From an uncultured Geobacteraceae bacterium (GTDB lineage: Bacteria > Desulfobacterota > Desulfuromonadia > Geobacterales > Pseudopelobacteraceae), in assembly GCA_903901875.1 (NCBI GenBank), contig CAIUSO010000094.1, positions 1-64,000 of the forward strand: DNA of 64,000 bases, read 5' to 3'. This document shows positions 53,936 through 62,571 of the stretch, one piece after another. Positions within the stretch are counted from its first letter, which is position 1. Each line of letters opens with the position of its first letter. Below the pieces are notes generated by a model. That model was not told the DNA's origin, did no database searches, and saw nothing but the letters and a program-made list of their open reading frames with translations. Both the position numbers and the translations under genes were made by a program.

Positions 53936-54259
53936 GATGTCGATAGTATTACGACGGAGTTTTTGAAGGCCAAGCTGAACCTTGGTCTTACCTCTGATTC
54001 AGAATTCAAAAGCTTCGCAAGGAATGCGTACATCCATATGCGTACGGTTCTTGATGAATGGCAAAAACCAGAAAAATGGCGACCGCCCACACTCACCCCC
54101 CGATATCCGACGCTGATTGAAATTGAGTCGGCCATATTCGAAAGTCTTTTTGAGGTGTGTAAACAGAAATCGCTTATCTGGACAGGCAAATTGAATGAAG
54201 AATTAGCTGACAGGGTGCGGAAGTTTTTGAAGGCTCACGGATACAGCGACAATAAGTGA
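53909..54259 (+). CDS. Unknown small protein or remnant
   Basis: A 116-residue open frame starting with TTG at 53909 and overlapping the end of the broken gene before it. It contains LKAKLNLGLTSDSEFKSFARNAY and ELADRVRKFLKAHGYS. No domain is recognised and no ribosome site is evident. It may be the 3' end of a lost gene joined by the deletion described for 53629-53935. If real, the true start is unclear. Confidence 0.35.
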   Translation: MAQINNLEVDVDSITTEFLKAKLNLGLTSDSEFKSFARNAYIHMRTVLDEWQKPEKWRPPTLTPRYPTLIEIESAIFESLFEVCKQKSLIWTGKLNEELADRVRKFLKAHGYSDNK

Positions 54260-54306
54260 AAACGTGTAAAAACACAATAGAGGTTCCACGAAAGGTTCCA
54301 CGCAGC

Positions 54307-54339
54307 AAAAAGGGGTTACAGAATAAACTGCAACCCCTT
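54307..54339 (-). terminator. Terminator of tRNA-Pro
   Basis: On the minus strand a 12-bp stem AAGGGGTTGCAG/CTGTAACCCCTT with a 6-nt loop and one mismatch is followed by a T tract, directly past the 3' end of the tRNA. Confidence 0.85.
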
Positions 54340-54347
54340 GAATTTGC

Positions 54348-54424
54348 TGGTCGGTGAGACTGGAATCGAACCAGCGACCCCCTGCTCCCAAGGCAGGTGC
54401 GCTACCAGGCTGCGCTACTCACCG
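54348..54424 (-). tRNA. tRNA-Pro (TGG)
   Basis: Acceptor CGGTGAG/CTCACCG, D-arm GCGCAGCCTGGTAGCGC, anticodon stem CCTGC/GCAGG with loop CTTGGGA (anticodon TGG), T-loop GGTTCGAATCC, and encoded CCA. The 77-nt gene lies downstream of dxs on the minus strand. Its 3' half faces the remnant region at 52.8-54.3 kb, as would be expected if an element once integrated in it. Confidence 0.95.
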
Positions 54425-54505
54425 AAAGAACAGATTAATAGCACAGACTATCATCGACTGTCAATGATAAAAATGCCAATACCAAAAATAACAAGGGTTC
54501 AAAAT

Positions 54506-56380
54506 TTATTTCCGTTCAACGAACTCTCTAATCGAATCTGCAATTCCGGTGCTGTCAAGCCCCAGCAGGGCACGTAGTTCATGCTGTTCTCCCGGAGGAA
54601 TATAAGCATCGGGATAGCCAAGACGCAGCACCTTCACCCCGGTGAGGTGACGCTCTTCAAGCAGTTCCAGAACGGCTGAACCGAATCCCCCGAGCAGGGC
54701 ATTTTCCTCAACGGTTACCAGCAAGCCTAGTTGCCGCGCCAGATCGAGAATCAAGGTATCATCAAGGGGCTTGACAAAACGGGCATTTACGACAGCGAAG
54801 TCAATCCCTTCCTCTTTTAACGTATCTGCTGCCGCAAGTGCCGGATATACCGTCGTCCCAAGGGCCAGAATCACCCCCTGAGTGCCTTCACGAAGCAATT
54901 CCGCACTGCCGATGGGAAGAAGTTGCAATGTCTGATCCAGTGCCACGCCAACACCGTTTCCCCGCGGATAGCGGATTGCGGCCGGAGTCCCCAGCGCGAT
55001 TGCAGTTGCCAGCATATGCTGGAGTTCATTCTCGTCTTTGGGAACCATCAGAGTCATATTGGGGAGATGGCGCAGATAGGAAATATCAAACGCTCCATGG
55101 TGGGTCGGTCCATCATTGCCAACCACGCCGCTCCGATCAATGGCAAATGTCACCGGCAGGTTCTGCAGACAGACGTCGTGACATACCTGGTCGTAGGCAC
55201 GCTGGAGAAAGCTTGAGTAGATGGCGCAGACAGGACGGTACCCACCTGCGGCCAGACCGGCAGCAAAAGTGACCCCGTGCTGTTCGGCGATTCCCACATC
55301 AAAGAAACGCTCTGGAAATTCAGTAGAGAAGCCGATCAGGCCGGTTCCATCGGGCATGGCAGCGGTTATGGCGGTGATCCGTTCATCTTCGGCGGCCAGT
55401 CGGCAGAGTGCCGAGCCAAAGATTGCGGTATATGAAGCCACCCCCCCCTTCCCTTTAAGTACCTTGCCACTGGCAATATCAAAGGGTCCAACTCCATGAA
55501 AAAGTGAAGGATTCGCCTCAGCAGGCCCATAGCCCTTGCCTTTTTTTGTCAGAACGTGAACAAGGACTGCACTATCAAATTTTTTTACATTTTCAAGCGT
55601 ATCAATCAGGGCGGGAAGATCGTGACCATCAACCGGACCGATGTACTCGAAACCGAAGGCTTCAAAGAGCATCCCGGGGGTAAACATCCCCTTGAAGGAT
55701 TCCTCCATCTTACGGGCCACATGTAACACACCTTTGCCTATTTCCAGACGACTCAAAAATGACTCGGTATTTTTTTTAAACCGCTGAACAAATTCACTGG
55801 ATGCCGTACGGGAAAGAAAAGTGGAAAGGGCACCGACATTTTCAGCAATGGACATTTCGTTATCATTTAAAATGACGATCATGTCGCGATTAAGATGTCC
55901 GGCGTGGTTAATCGCTTCGTAGGCCAACCCTCCGGTCATGGAACCGTCGCCGATAATCGCCATCACCTTACTCCTCCGCCCATCCAGATCACGTGCCACG
56001 GCAAAACCGGTGGCTGCAGAGATTGAGGTTGAAGAGTGTCCGGTATCAAACGAGTCATGTTCCGACTCATGGCGTTTGGGAAAACCGCTGATGCCGTTCA
56101 GGGTGCGAAGTGTATTAAAAGTCCCGTTCCGACCGGTCAACAGCTTATGGGCGTATGCCTGATGCCCCACATCCCAGATTATTTTATCACGGGGAGTCGT
56201 AAACACCCGGTGGAGAGCGATGGTAAGCTCCACAACCCCCAGACTAGGAGCCAGATGCCCCCCGTTGACCGAACAGGTTTGAATGATGCTGCGCCGCAGT
56301 TCCGATGCCAGATCCGGCAAAAGCGATGCCGGCAGTCGTTTCACATCATCCGGGGAGTGAATTGTTTCGAGGATTGCCAT
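54506..56380 (-). CDS. dxs: 1-deoxy-D-xylulose-5-phosphate synthase
   Basis: A 624-residue thiamine-diphosphate enzyme that condenses pyruvate and glyceraldehyde 3-phosphate, the first step of the MEP isoprenoid pathway. The thiamine site [28 protein letters not shown] and [16 protein letters not shown] are present. ATG 56380 ([12 protein letters not shown]) is preferred over GTG 56395 since family members begin there. It is the last gene of the minus-strand run, 17 bp after ispA; both belong to isoprenoid synthesis. Confidence 0.96.
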   Translation of the reverse strand: MAILETIHSPDDVKRLPASLLPDLASELRRSIIQTCSVNGGHLAPSLGVVELTIALHRVFTTPRDKIIWDVGHQAYAHKLLTGRNGTFNTLRTLNGISGFPKRHESEHDSFDTGHSSTSISAATGFAVARDLDGRRSKVMAIIGDGSMTGGLAYEAINHAGHLNRDMIVILNDNEMSIAENVGALSTFLSRTASSEFVQRFKKNTESFLSRLEIGKGVLHVARKMEESFKGMFTPGMLFEAFGFEYIGPVDGHDLPALIDTLENVKKFDSAVLVHVLTKKGKGYGPAEANPSLFHGVGPFDIASGKVLKGKGGVASYTAIFGSALCRLAAEDERITAITAAMPDGTGLIGFSTEFPERFFDVGIAEQHGVTFAAGLAAGGYRPVCAIYSSFLQRAYDQVCHDVCLQNLPVTFAIDRSGVVGNDGPTHHGAFDISYLRHLPNMTLMVPKDENELQHMLATAIALGTPAAIRYPRGNGVGVALDQTLQLLPIGSAELLREGTQGVILALGTTVYPALAAADTLKEEGIDFAVVNARFVKPLDDTLILDLARQLGLLVTVEENALLGGFGSAVLELLEERHLTGVKVLRLGYPDAYIPPGEQHELRALLGLDSTGIADSIREFVERK

Positions 56381-56397
56381 AGATTCTCTGACCACCT

Positions 56398-57291
56398 TCA
56401 GCTTTTCCGCTGGACGATAAAGCGGGCAATCTCCCGCAACCGGTCGGCTTCGGCGCCAAATAGTTCCAATGCGCGCAGTGCTTCATCCATCATGGCACGG
56501 GCCTCTACCCGGGCAGCCGCCAAACCGAGAACCAGCGGATAGGTGGCCTTACCCCGCGCCACATCACTCCCCGCATCCTTGCCGATTTCTTCGGTCGTAC
56601 CTTCTATATCAAGAATATCGTCGGCTATCTGGAAGGCCAGACCGGCAGCCTCTCCGTAGCGGGTTATGGCCGCCAGTTGGACGGTATCGGCTCCCCCCAG
56701 CAGTGCTCCGGCAACGACCGCAGCCTTGATCAATGCTCCGGTTTTGTGGGTATGGATATATTGCACCGTGGGAAGATCAATATCGTGCCCCCCCTCGCTT
56801 TCCATATCAACAACCTGCCCACCGACCATGCCATATGAACCGGCGCAGGTAGCAATTTCCTGGATAACGGCCAGCAGCCCGGCCGGAGCAGATCCCGCCG
56901 TGCGGGCCGGACTACTTAACAACCTGAACGCCTCCGTCAGCAGCGCATCACCGGCCAGAATGGCAATGGCCTCTCCGAACACCTTATGACAGGTCGGATT
57001 GCCGCGGCGAAAATCATCGTTATCCATGGCGGGAAGGTCGTCGTGAATGAGCGAATAGGTATGAATCATCTCCATGGCGCAGGCAGCAGGAATTACCCGC
57101 TCCGACTCTCCACCGACCGCCATACAGGCTGCCAGCATCAAAATCGGCCGCACCCGCTTGCCTCCGGCAAAAACCGAATAGCGCATGGCACGGTGGATCG
57201 AATGGGGAAGTTCCGTTTCCTGCGGCAGGAATAGATCCAGTGCTGCATCTATTCTGGCCGCCTCTGTCTGTAGATATTCTTTCAACTCCAT
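56398..57291 (-). CDS. ispA: Farnesyl/geranyl diphosphate synthase
   Basis: A 297-residue prenyltransferase. The first aspartate-rich motif is in [13 protein letters not shown], and the second is in F-Q-I-A-D-D-I-L-D. It has the ten-residue type FARM motif (D-D-x4-D) of bacterial farnesyl diphosphate synthases. It extends dimethylallyl to geranyl and farnesyl diphosphate in the cytoplasm. Start 57291 has GAGGAG upstream; 57321 is an in-frame alternative overlapping xseB. Confidence 0.95.
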   Translation of the reverse strand: MELKEYLQTEAARIDAALDLFLPQETELPHSIHRAMRYSVFAGGKRVRPILMLAACMAVGGESERVIPAACAMEMIHTYSLIHDDLPAMDNDDFRRGNPTCHKVFGEAIAILAGDALLTEAFRLLSSPARTAGSAPAGLLAVIQEIATCAGSYGMVGGQVVDMESEGGHDIDLPTVQYIHTHKTGALIKAAVVAGALLGGADTVQLAAITRYGEAAGLAFQIADDILDIEGTTEEIGKDAGSDVARGKATYPLVLGLAAARVEARAMMDEALRALELFGAEADRLREIARFIVQRKS

Positions 57292-57301
57292 ACGCGACTC
57301 C

Positions 57302-57532
57302 TCAGATGTCACCGGTATCAAATGGCTCCCTTTTCAGGGAACCGTCCTTCTGCTTGAGGAGGATTTCCACACGCTGCTCGGCGTCATCAAGACGACCGGA
57401 GCAGAAAGCGGCATGTTTCACCCCTTCCTCGAACGCTTTTAAGGAGTCCTCAAGTGTCAGGGAACCATTTTCCAACCGTTTGACGATTTCTTCCAGTTTT
57501 TTCAATGATGCTTCGAATTTATCGGTAGCCAT
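57302..57532 (-). CDS. xseB: Exodeoxyribonuclease VII small subunit
   Basis: A 76-residue helical protein with FEASLKKLEEIVKRLENGSL, SLEDSLKAFEEG-type core (here TLEDSLKAFEEGVKHAAFC), the family signature. Several copies bind one XseA and are needed for single-strand DNA digestion. It lies 61 bp after xseA and 10 bp before ispA. Confidence 0.95.
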   Translation of the reverse strand: MATDKFEASLKKLEEIVKRLENGSLTLEDSLKAFEEGVKHAAFCSGRLDDAEQRVEILLKQKDGSLKREPFDTGDI

Positions 57533-57593
57533 GGTGTGATTCTCTCAGTACATTAATTAATGGGGTGATTGTAGGCTTGAAGTTTCGCAGACG

Positions 57594-58943
57594 TCAAGTT
57601 TTGTTGGTTTCCAGCGATTCAATGCGGCAGGTTGCCCCTCCGCGATAAAGGGTAAGTGACAGCAGATCACCGATCTCAAGCTGTGAGGTATCAGTGACAA
57701 CGGTGCCTCCGGCATGGTGGCTGGCAATGGCATAGCCACGAGCCAGCGTTTTGAGCGGCGAAAGCACCTCAAGCCGGGCCGTATGGTCGCCAAACCTCTG
57801 CCGAAAAAGTTCAATGCGCTGTTTCAAAAGGTGTTCGGACCGCTCCGAAAGAAAGGCTACGTGCTGTTTGAGCAGGGCCGCTTTCCGGGAGGGATCGTTA
57901 TGCTGCAATGAAGCGTGGAGACGTTCAAAACGGTCGCGTCGCTGGAGACATGCCATTCGCAGCCCGGACTCCAGCCTTCCGGTCAGGTCATCCAGCCTCT
58001 GGGCCAGGTGCCCCAGCATGGTCCGGGGATCATGAATCGCCCGCCGTAACCCCTCAAGCCGGTGGGCAGAGAGCGCAAGCAGCCCCCCCATGGTTCTGCG
58101 AAGACGGTGGGACAGTGACTCAAGCTGATTTCTCAACTCCTCCACACTGGCAATAACCAGCTCGGCAGCCGCCGAGGGGGTGGGAGCACGAAGGTCGGCA
58201 ACAAAATCGCAGATAGTCCAGTCGGTCTCATGGCCAACGGCAGAAATAACAGGAATCCGGGAGTGATATACCGCCCGGGCCACCACCTCTTCGTTGAACG
58301 CCCAGAGATCCTCCAATGAGCCACCGCCACGCCCCACCAGAATCACATCTACTTCGGCAAGCTGATTCAACTCATCAACGGCCCGTGCTATCTCCCGAGC
58401 AGCCCCCTCCCCCTGTACCCGTACCGGATACAAAAGAATCTCCAGAGAGGCAAAGCGCCGCTTCAGCACCGTAAGAATGTCTTGAATGGCCGCACCGGTT
58501 GGTGAGGTGACCACGCCAATTTTTCGGGGAAAACGGGGGACCGGAACTTTGTGTGACTCGTCGAACAGACCTTCCCCTGACAGTTTATTTTTCAACTGTT
58601 CAAAGGCCACCTGCAGTGCCCCCACACCGGCCGGTTCGGCATATTCACAGATCAGCTGATATTCGCCCCGCTGATCATAAACCGAGATCCGCCCCCGCAC
58701 GATCAACGCCATACCATCGTTCATCCGAAACTTGAGGTTCCGGGCGGCACTTTTGAACATGACGCAGCGCAACTGGGCCCCGGCATCCTTAATGGTAAAA
58801 TAGCAATGACCGGACGAGGGGTACGAAACGTTGGACAGCTCACCCTGCACCCAGAGCTGCTCGAAGTTTTCCTCCAGCACCCCCCGCAGCAGGGCGGTCA
58901 GACGACTGACCGTCAGTATGGTTTTTTCAGCAAAAATATCCAA
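57594..58943 (-). CDS. xseA: Exodeoxyribonuclease VII large subunit
   Basis: A 449-residue nuclease. The N-terminal OB-fold (residues 8-100: LRGVLEENFEQLWVQGELSN, GHCYFTIKD) binds single-stranded DNA. The catalytic region follows with VTSPTGAAIQDIL, DVILVGRGGGSLEDLWAFNEE and ISAVGHETDWTICDFVADLR. A long coiled coil precedes a C-terminal beta tail. It degrades ssDNA in repair. Confidence 0.96.
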   Translation of the reverse strand: MDIFAEKTILTVSRLTALLRGVLEENFEQLWVQGELSNVSYPSSGHCYFTIKDAGAQLRCVMFKSAARNLKFRMNDGMALIVRGRISVYDQRGEYQLICEYAEPAGVGALQVAFEQLKNKLSGEGLFDESHKVPVPRFPRKIGVVTSPTGAAIQDILTVLKRRFASLEILLYPVRVQGEGAAREIARAVDELNQLAEVDVILVGRGGGSLEDLWAFNEEVVARAVYHSRIPVISAVGHETDWTICDFVADLRAPTPSAAAELVIASVEELRNQLESLSHRLRRTMGGLLALSAHRLEGLRRAIHDPRTMLGHLAQRLDDLTGRLESGLRMACLQRRDRFERLHASLQHNDPSRKAALLKQHVAFLSERSEHLLKQRIELFRQRFGDHTARLEVLSPLKTLARGYAIASHHAGGTVVTDTSQLEIGDLLSLTLYRGGATCRIESLETNKT

Positions 58944-58982
58944 ATTCAGTAGTCACCTGGTGTCCGCAGAACACGCCATCTT

Positions 58983-59897
58983 TCAAAAATCATCGGAGGA
59001 ACCGCCTCCGTCAAAACCGCCGCCACCGCCAGAGAAATCATCACCGCCACCCGATGGTCCACCACCACCGCCACCACCGAAGAACCCACCAAAGAATCCC
59101 CCAAGAAAGCCACCACCAAAACCGCCACCAGGCCCGCCAGAGCCGCCAAAACCTCCCCCACCGGTAAAGAGCGTAACAACGGCACCACTGAGCAGATAGC
59201 CAACCACCCCACCCCCCAGTGCCACCACCAGAAGTAACACTTCACCGGCGGCGGGAAATGCCAGATAGGTTGCCAGGGGAAAACCAATCGCACCAGCAGC
59301 GGCCCCCAGATAAAGCGACACCAACCCCATAATGGCAATCGCCACCAGGGTACCCAGTGCCATGACGACAATGGAAGGGTACTGCCGGGTAGCGGTACTG
59401 CTCCGGGTGGTGAAACCGGTCCCTTTAAATTCACCCTTTGTTGCCCCGATAATGCTCTCAACGCCGCGGGAAAGAGCCTGATCAAAATCGTTGTTTTTCA
59501 GGTACGGTCCCATGACGTTCCGAATAATCTGAGCCGACGTAATATCGGGAAGAGCCCCCTGTAACCCCCGCCCCACTTCAATGCGCAGTTTCCGCTCTGC
59601 CTGAGCGAGGACCAGCAGAACTCCATTATCCTTCCCCTTCACCCCAGGTTTCCATATATCGGCAACATGGATGGTGAACTGGTCGATAGTGTCCCCCTGC
59701 AAGGAGGGGACGGTAAGAATCACCACCTGATTGGAAGTTTCCCGTTCAAAAGCGGCAAGCCGACCTTCCAATTGTTGGCGGGATTCGGCAGACAGTACCC
59801 CGGCCAAATCATTGACCCGGCCGGCCAGGGGAGGCACGTCGAGTGCCATCAGCTGGAACGGTACCAGCAGCAGTATGAGGAGAAGTAATGATTTCAT
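58983..59897 (-). CDS. TPM-domain (YgcG-type) protein with glycine-rich tail
   Basis: A 304-residue protein with a signal peptide (MKSLLLLILLLVPFQLMA). The TPM domain is at residues about 20-150 (GRVNDLAGVLSAESRQQLEG, DIWKPGVKGKDNGVLLVLAQAERKLRIEVGRG). Two membrane segments lie at about 175-230 (YPSIVVMALGTLVAIAIMGLVSLY), then a tail of roughly 75 residues that is mostly glycine and phenylalanine, ending in S-S-D-D-F. TPM proteins commonly pair with LemA, encoded 23 bp upstream. The molecular function is unknown. Confidence 0.88.
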   Translation of the reverse strand: MKSLLLLILLLVPFQLMALDVPPLAGRVNDLAGVLSAESRQQLEGRLAAFERETSNQVVILTVPSLQGDTIDQFTIHVADIWKPGVKGKDNGVLLVLAQAERKLRIEVGRGLQGALPDITSAQIIRNVMGPYLKNNDFDQALSRGVESIIGATKGEFKGTGFTTRSSTATRQYPSIVVMALGTLVAIAIMGLVSLYLGAAAGAIGFPLATYLAFPAAGEVLLLVVALGGGVVGYLLSGAVVTLFTGGGGFGGSGGPGGGFGGGFLGGFFGGFFGGGGGGGPSGGGDDFSGGGGGFDGGGSSDDF

Positions 59898-59920
59898 GCC
59901 AGACCGACGGCTTCCCGTAG

Positions 59921-60505
59921 TTAGAACTTGACTTTGGGAGCCGTTTTTGCCCCTTCATCGGCTTTAAACGGCTCTTTCCGTTGCAGATGGAGCATAAGAG
60001 AGTTCGTCATTGAATTGGGAAAGGTACGGATACTGGTATTGAAGAACTGAACCGAATCGTTGTACCGCTCACGGGCCACATTGATCCGGTTTTCCGTTCC
60101 TTCCAGCTGTTTTTGCAGATCCATAAAGTTCTGGTTTGCCTTCAGTTCGGGGTACTTTTCAACGACCACCATCAGGCGTGACAGGGCCCCGGAAAGTTCT
60201 CCCTGGGCCTGCTGGAACTTTTTCAGGGCGGCCGGATTTGCCAGTGCATCCTTTGTCACCTGGGTGGAACCGACCTTTGCCCGGGCCTCCGTAACGGCGG
60301 TAAGGGTATCAGCCTCGTGCTTGGCATACCCCTTAACCACTTCAACCAGGTTAGGAATCAGGTCAGCCCTTCGCTGACAGGCTGATTCAACATTTCCCCA
60401 TGCGGCAATGACCGCCTCTTCGTTAGCCTGCATACTGTTGTATCCGCATCCGGAAAGCAGCGTGAAAAGCATGATCAAAACCAATACTGAACTACATTGT
60501 CTCAT
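59921..60505 (-). CDS. lemA: LemA family lipoprotein
   Basis: A 194-residue protein with a lipobox L-L-S-G-C20, then the LemA core (EEAVIAAWGNVESACQRRAD, LIPNLVEVVKGYAKHE, and E-N-R-I-N-V-A-R-E-R-Y-N). ATG 60505 has GGAGGA upstream. Lipoprotein attachment differs from the simple N-terminal anchor of many LemA proteins. It is operonic with the TPM gene, a pairing seen across bacteria. Confidence 0.9.
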   Translation of the reverse strand: MRQCSSVLVLIMLFTLLSGCGYNSMQANEEAVIAAWGNVESACQRRADLIPNLVEVVKGYAKHEADTLTAVTEARAKVGSTQVTKDALANPAALKKFQQAQGELSGALSRLMVVVEKYPELKANQNFMDLQKQLEGTENRINVARERYNDSVQFFNTSIRTFPNSMTNSLMLHLQRKEPFKADEGAKTAPKVKF

Positions 60506-60545
60506 AATGTTTCCTCCGTGGTAGCGTGGTAAAAACGGTGGTCCG

Positions 60546-60809
60546 TCAACAGACGTCCCCCCCATAGCGAATTTTCATATATGTCAGTACGACGTTGCAG
60601 ATGAGCGGGGTAATATTTGCCAGAATCAGCGGCATATCCGAGATCAGAACTCCGTAGATCATCCAGAGTGTCACACCAATGGCCAGAAGCAACGGCTGCC
60701 AGATGGATATATCCCGCACATGGCGGGTCTTCATGGTTTTGATCACCTGAGGAATTGCAGCTATGCTGGTAAGGGCACCGGCTACCATGCCAATAGTCGT
60801 GGGCGTCAC
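60546..60809 (-). CDS. SemiSWEET-type transporter
   Basis: An 87-residue membrane protein with three helices: TTIGMVAGALTSIAAIPQVIK, PLLLAIGVTLWMIYGVLIS and ILANITPLICNVVLTYMKI. The P-Q loop motif (A-A-I-P-Q-V) and the conserved I-S-x-W-x-P identify a bacterial SemiSWEET, which works as a dimer to move sugars. The substrate is unknown. ATGA overlap with trmJ; 40 bp before lemA. Confidence 0.88.
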   Translation of the reverse strand: MTPTTIGMVAGALTSIAAIPQVIKTMKTRHVRDISIWQPLLLAIGVTLWMIYGVLISDMPLILANITPLICNVVLTYMKIRYGGDVC

Positions 60810-61540
60810 GACCGCTTTCTCCCGTCGAAAGCCGAACTTGCCCAGTCGATCTGGGTCAGCATGCCGCGCAGCACCGTAACTTCACGGCTGTCAAGACTGG
60901 CCCGGAAAAATATTCTTCGGAGTGAACGCATCATATGGGCCGGGTTCTGATCATTTAAAAAGCCTATTTTACCCAAGGTGGCATCCAGATGGCTAAAAAA
61001 CGCTTCCATCTCGGCGGATTGAGCCAGGTCAAGGGGACGACCACCACCGGGTGATTCCGACGCCTTACCGATTTCATAGCAAAAAAGCAGCACCGACTGG
61101 GCCAGATTCAGCGAACCATATTCAGATGATGTCGGAATAGTGGCATGCCAGCGGCACTGGGACAACTCTTCGGTGGTGAGGCCACTGTCCTCACGACCGA
61201 ACACCACGGCCGCCCGGCATTCGGGAGCAGCATGTTCCTTGAAACGTCCGGCCACCTCGGCGGGTGAGAGTATTTCCTGGCGGTATTTGCCATGGCGGCG
61301 GGTGGTTCCCACGGTAAGAGTACAGTCGGCCAGAGCCGATGCAAGGTCAGGAAATACGGTGGCTGACTCAAGCAGGTCTCGGGCGGCAACGGCAAATTTG
61401 AGTGACTCGGAATCAAAACGGTCACACCCCTTGACAATTCTCAGCTGATTAAAACCCATATTTTTCATGGCCCGACAGGCCATGCCGACATTTCCGGGTG
61501 ACTGTGGTTCCACAAGCACTATTGCAATGTCATTATTCAC
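60806..61540 (-). CDS. trmJ: TrmJ-type tRNA/rRNA 2'-O-methyltransferase (SpoU family)
   Basis: A 244-residue SPOUT methyltransferase. N-terminal VLVEPQSPGNVGMACRAMKNMGF, then VVFGREDSGLTTEEL and the SAM knot SLNLAQSVLLFCYEI are the three family motifs. TrmJ methylates the ribose at tRNA position 32. The start is GTG 61540 (V-N-N-D-I-A-I), with AAGGAA upstream and a GTGA overlap with the stop of the upstream dedA gene; a frame to 61660 lies inside dedA. The exact target is by family. Confidence 0.88.
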   Translation of the reverse strand: MNNDIAIVLVEPQSPGNVGMACRAMKNMGFNQLRIVKGCDRFDSESLKFAVAARDLLESATVFPDLASALADCTLTVGTTRRHGKYRQEILSPAEVAGRFKEHAAPECRAAVVFGREDSGLTTEELSQCRWHATIPTSSEYGSLNLAQSVLLFCYEIGKASESPGGGRPLDLAQSAEMEAFFSHLDATLGKIGFLNDQNPAHMMRSLRRIFFRASLDSREVTVLRGMLTQIDWASSAFDGRKRS

Positions 61541-62220
61541 ACAAGATTCCTTCGTACGGTCCGTATGGCCCGAATCCGCACACAGCGCGCTCTGACCGGT
61601 TTTTTTAGTTTCCAGACCTGACAGGCATGCACACACCAGACCACACCCATAAGACCACACAGAGCCAGAATAAGATGCTGTTCATAATTTCCCGCCTGTT
61701 CCAGAAAAAGAGACGCACTTTTTCCGAACAGATACCCCCCCAGTGAAAAGACAACCGACCAACTCAGGGCACTCAGTAGATTTATCACAAGAAAGGTACG
61801 GGGAGCAAGTGTGGTGATGCCGAGAATTATCGGCAGAACAATCCTGAAACCATAGGTAAAACGGGAAATGAATGCCACCAGATTGCCATATTTCCCTATC
61901 ATTTTGATGGCAGATCGGGATTTCCTGGCCAAAAAATGAAAACGCCTCAGCAACCACCTGCCCTGAAATCGACCGAGATAAAAATAGCATTGATCTCCAC
62001 AGAACGAGCCGGCCCACGAAACACCAATGACCGCATAAATATTCAGATATCCCTGAAACGCGAGAAAGCCTGCCAGCAGCAAGATTGTCTCCCCCTCCAG
62101 AAATGTTCCTGCAAGCAGAACCCAGTAACCGTGCAGTTCAAGATATTCCCGTAATAAATGCTGAATATGCACCAGCGGCCCCTCTTTTTCCTCCGCGCTT
62201 CGTACGGAAATGACGCTCAT
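61537..62220 (-). CDS. DedA-family membrane protein
   Basis: A 227-residue protein with hydrophobic segments at about 30-55, 60-75 and 135-200. FLEGETILLLAGFLAFQGYL, GDQCYFYLGRF (the G-D-x-x-x-Y-x-x-G-R motif) and F-I-S-R-F-T-Y-G-F-R-I-V are the DedA (SNARE-associated Golgi) signatures. Family members flip undecaprenyl phosphate or phosphatidylethanolamine. It overlaps trmJ by four bases and is the first gene of the nine-gene minus run. Confidence 0.9.
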   Translation of the reverse strand: MSVISVRSAEEKEGPLVHIQHLLREYLELHGYWVLLAGTFLEGETILLLAGFLAFQGYLNIYAVIGVSWAGSFCGDQCYFYLGRFQGRWLLRRFHFLARKSRSAIKMIGKYGNLVAFISRFTYGFRIVLPIILGITTLAPRTFLVINLLSALSWSVVFSLGGYLFGKSASLFLEQAGNYEQHLILALCGLMGVVWCVHACQVWKLKKPVRARCVRIRAIRTVRRNLV

Positions 62221-62409
62221 TCCCCACTGAAAATACCGTAAAGGATTTTTCGTACCGTGTCAAAGCAAAACAAAGCACCTAAAACAGTGAATATACTAAG
62301 ATTACCACCAGATTCCCCTTGACAACCCCTAACCGTTACCATTACCTTATTTTTTACGCTCTGTTTCGACTGTCCGGTATGAAAAAAGCCCTTATACGAG
62401 GTGCCTCTT

Positions 62410-62551
62410 GGACTTAGGAGAAATCTGCTGCAAATCCGTCTGAACGGATCATATTTCGCCACTTTTTCGGTCAATAGAACGACTATTGACCTTCAAAATC
62501 GTCAAAATCTGCTCTCGCCCAGCCGAATTTTCGCGACGATTTCCTAAGTCC
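62410..62551. repeat. 142-bp imperfect palindromic element
   Basis: Ends GGACTTAGG (62410-62418) and CCTAAGTCC (62543-62551) are perfect inverse complements. The centre GGTCAATAG-AACGA-CTATTGACC (62469-62491) is a perfect 9-bp hairpin exactly in the middle. The arms between share several blocks (AAATC, AAATTCGGC/AAATCCG). No gene lies within, and it fills most of the gap 62221-62571. This looks like a MITE-type or large hairpin repeat. Confidence 0.85.
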
Positions 62552-62571
62552 GACAGACTCCGAGGACACCC

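Noticed and set aside
62217-62474. 85-codon minus-strand frame upstream of dedA
   Set aside because: It lies largely in the palindromic element and has no recognisable domain or ribosome site.
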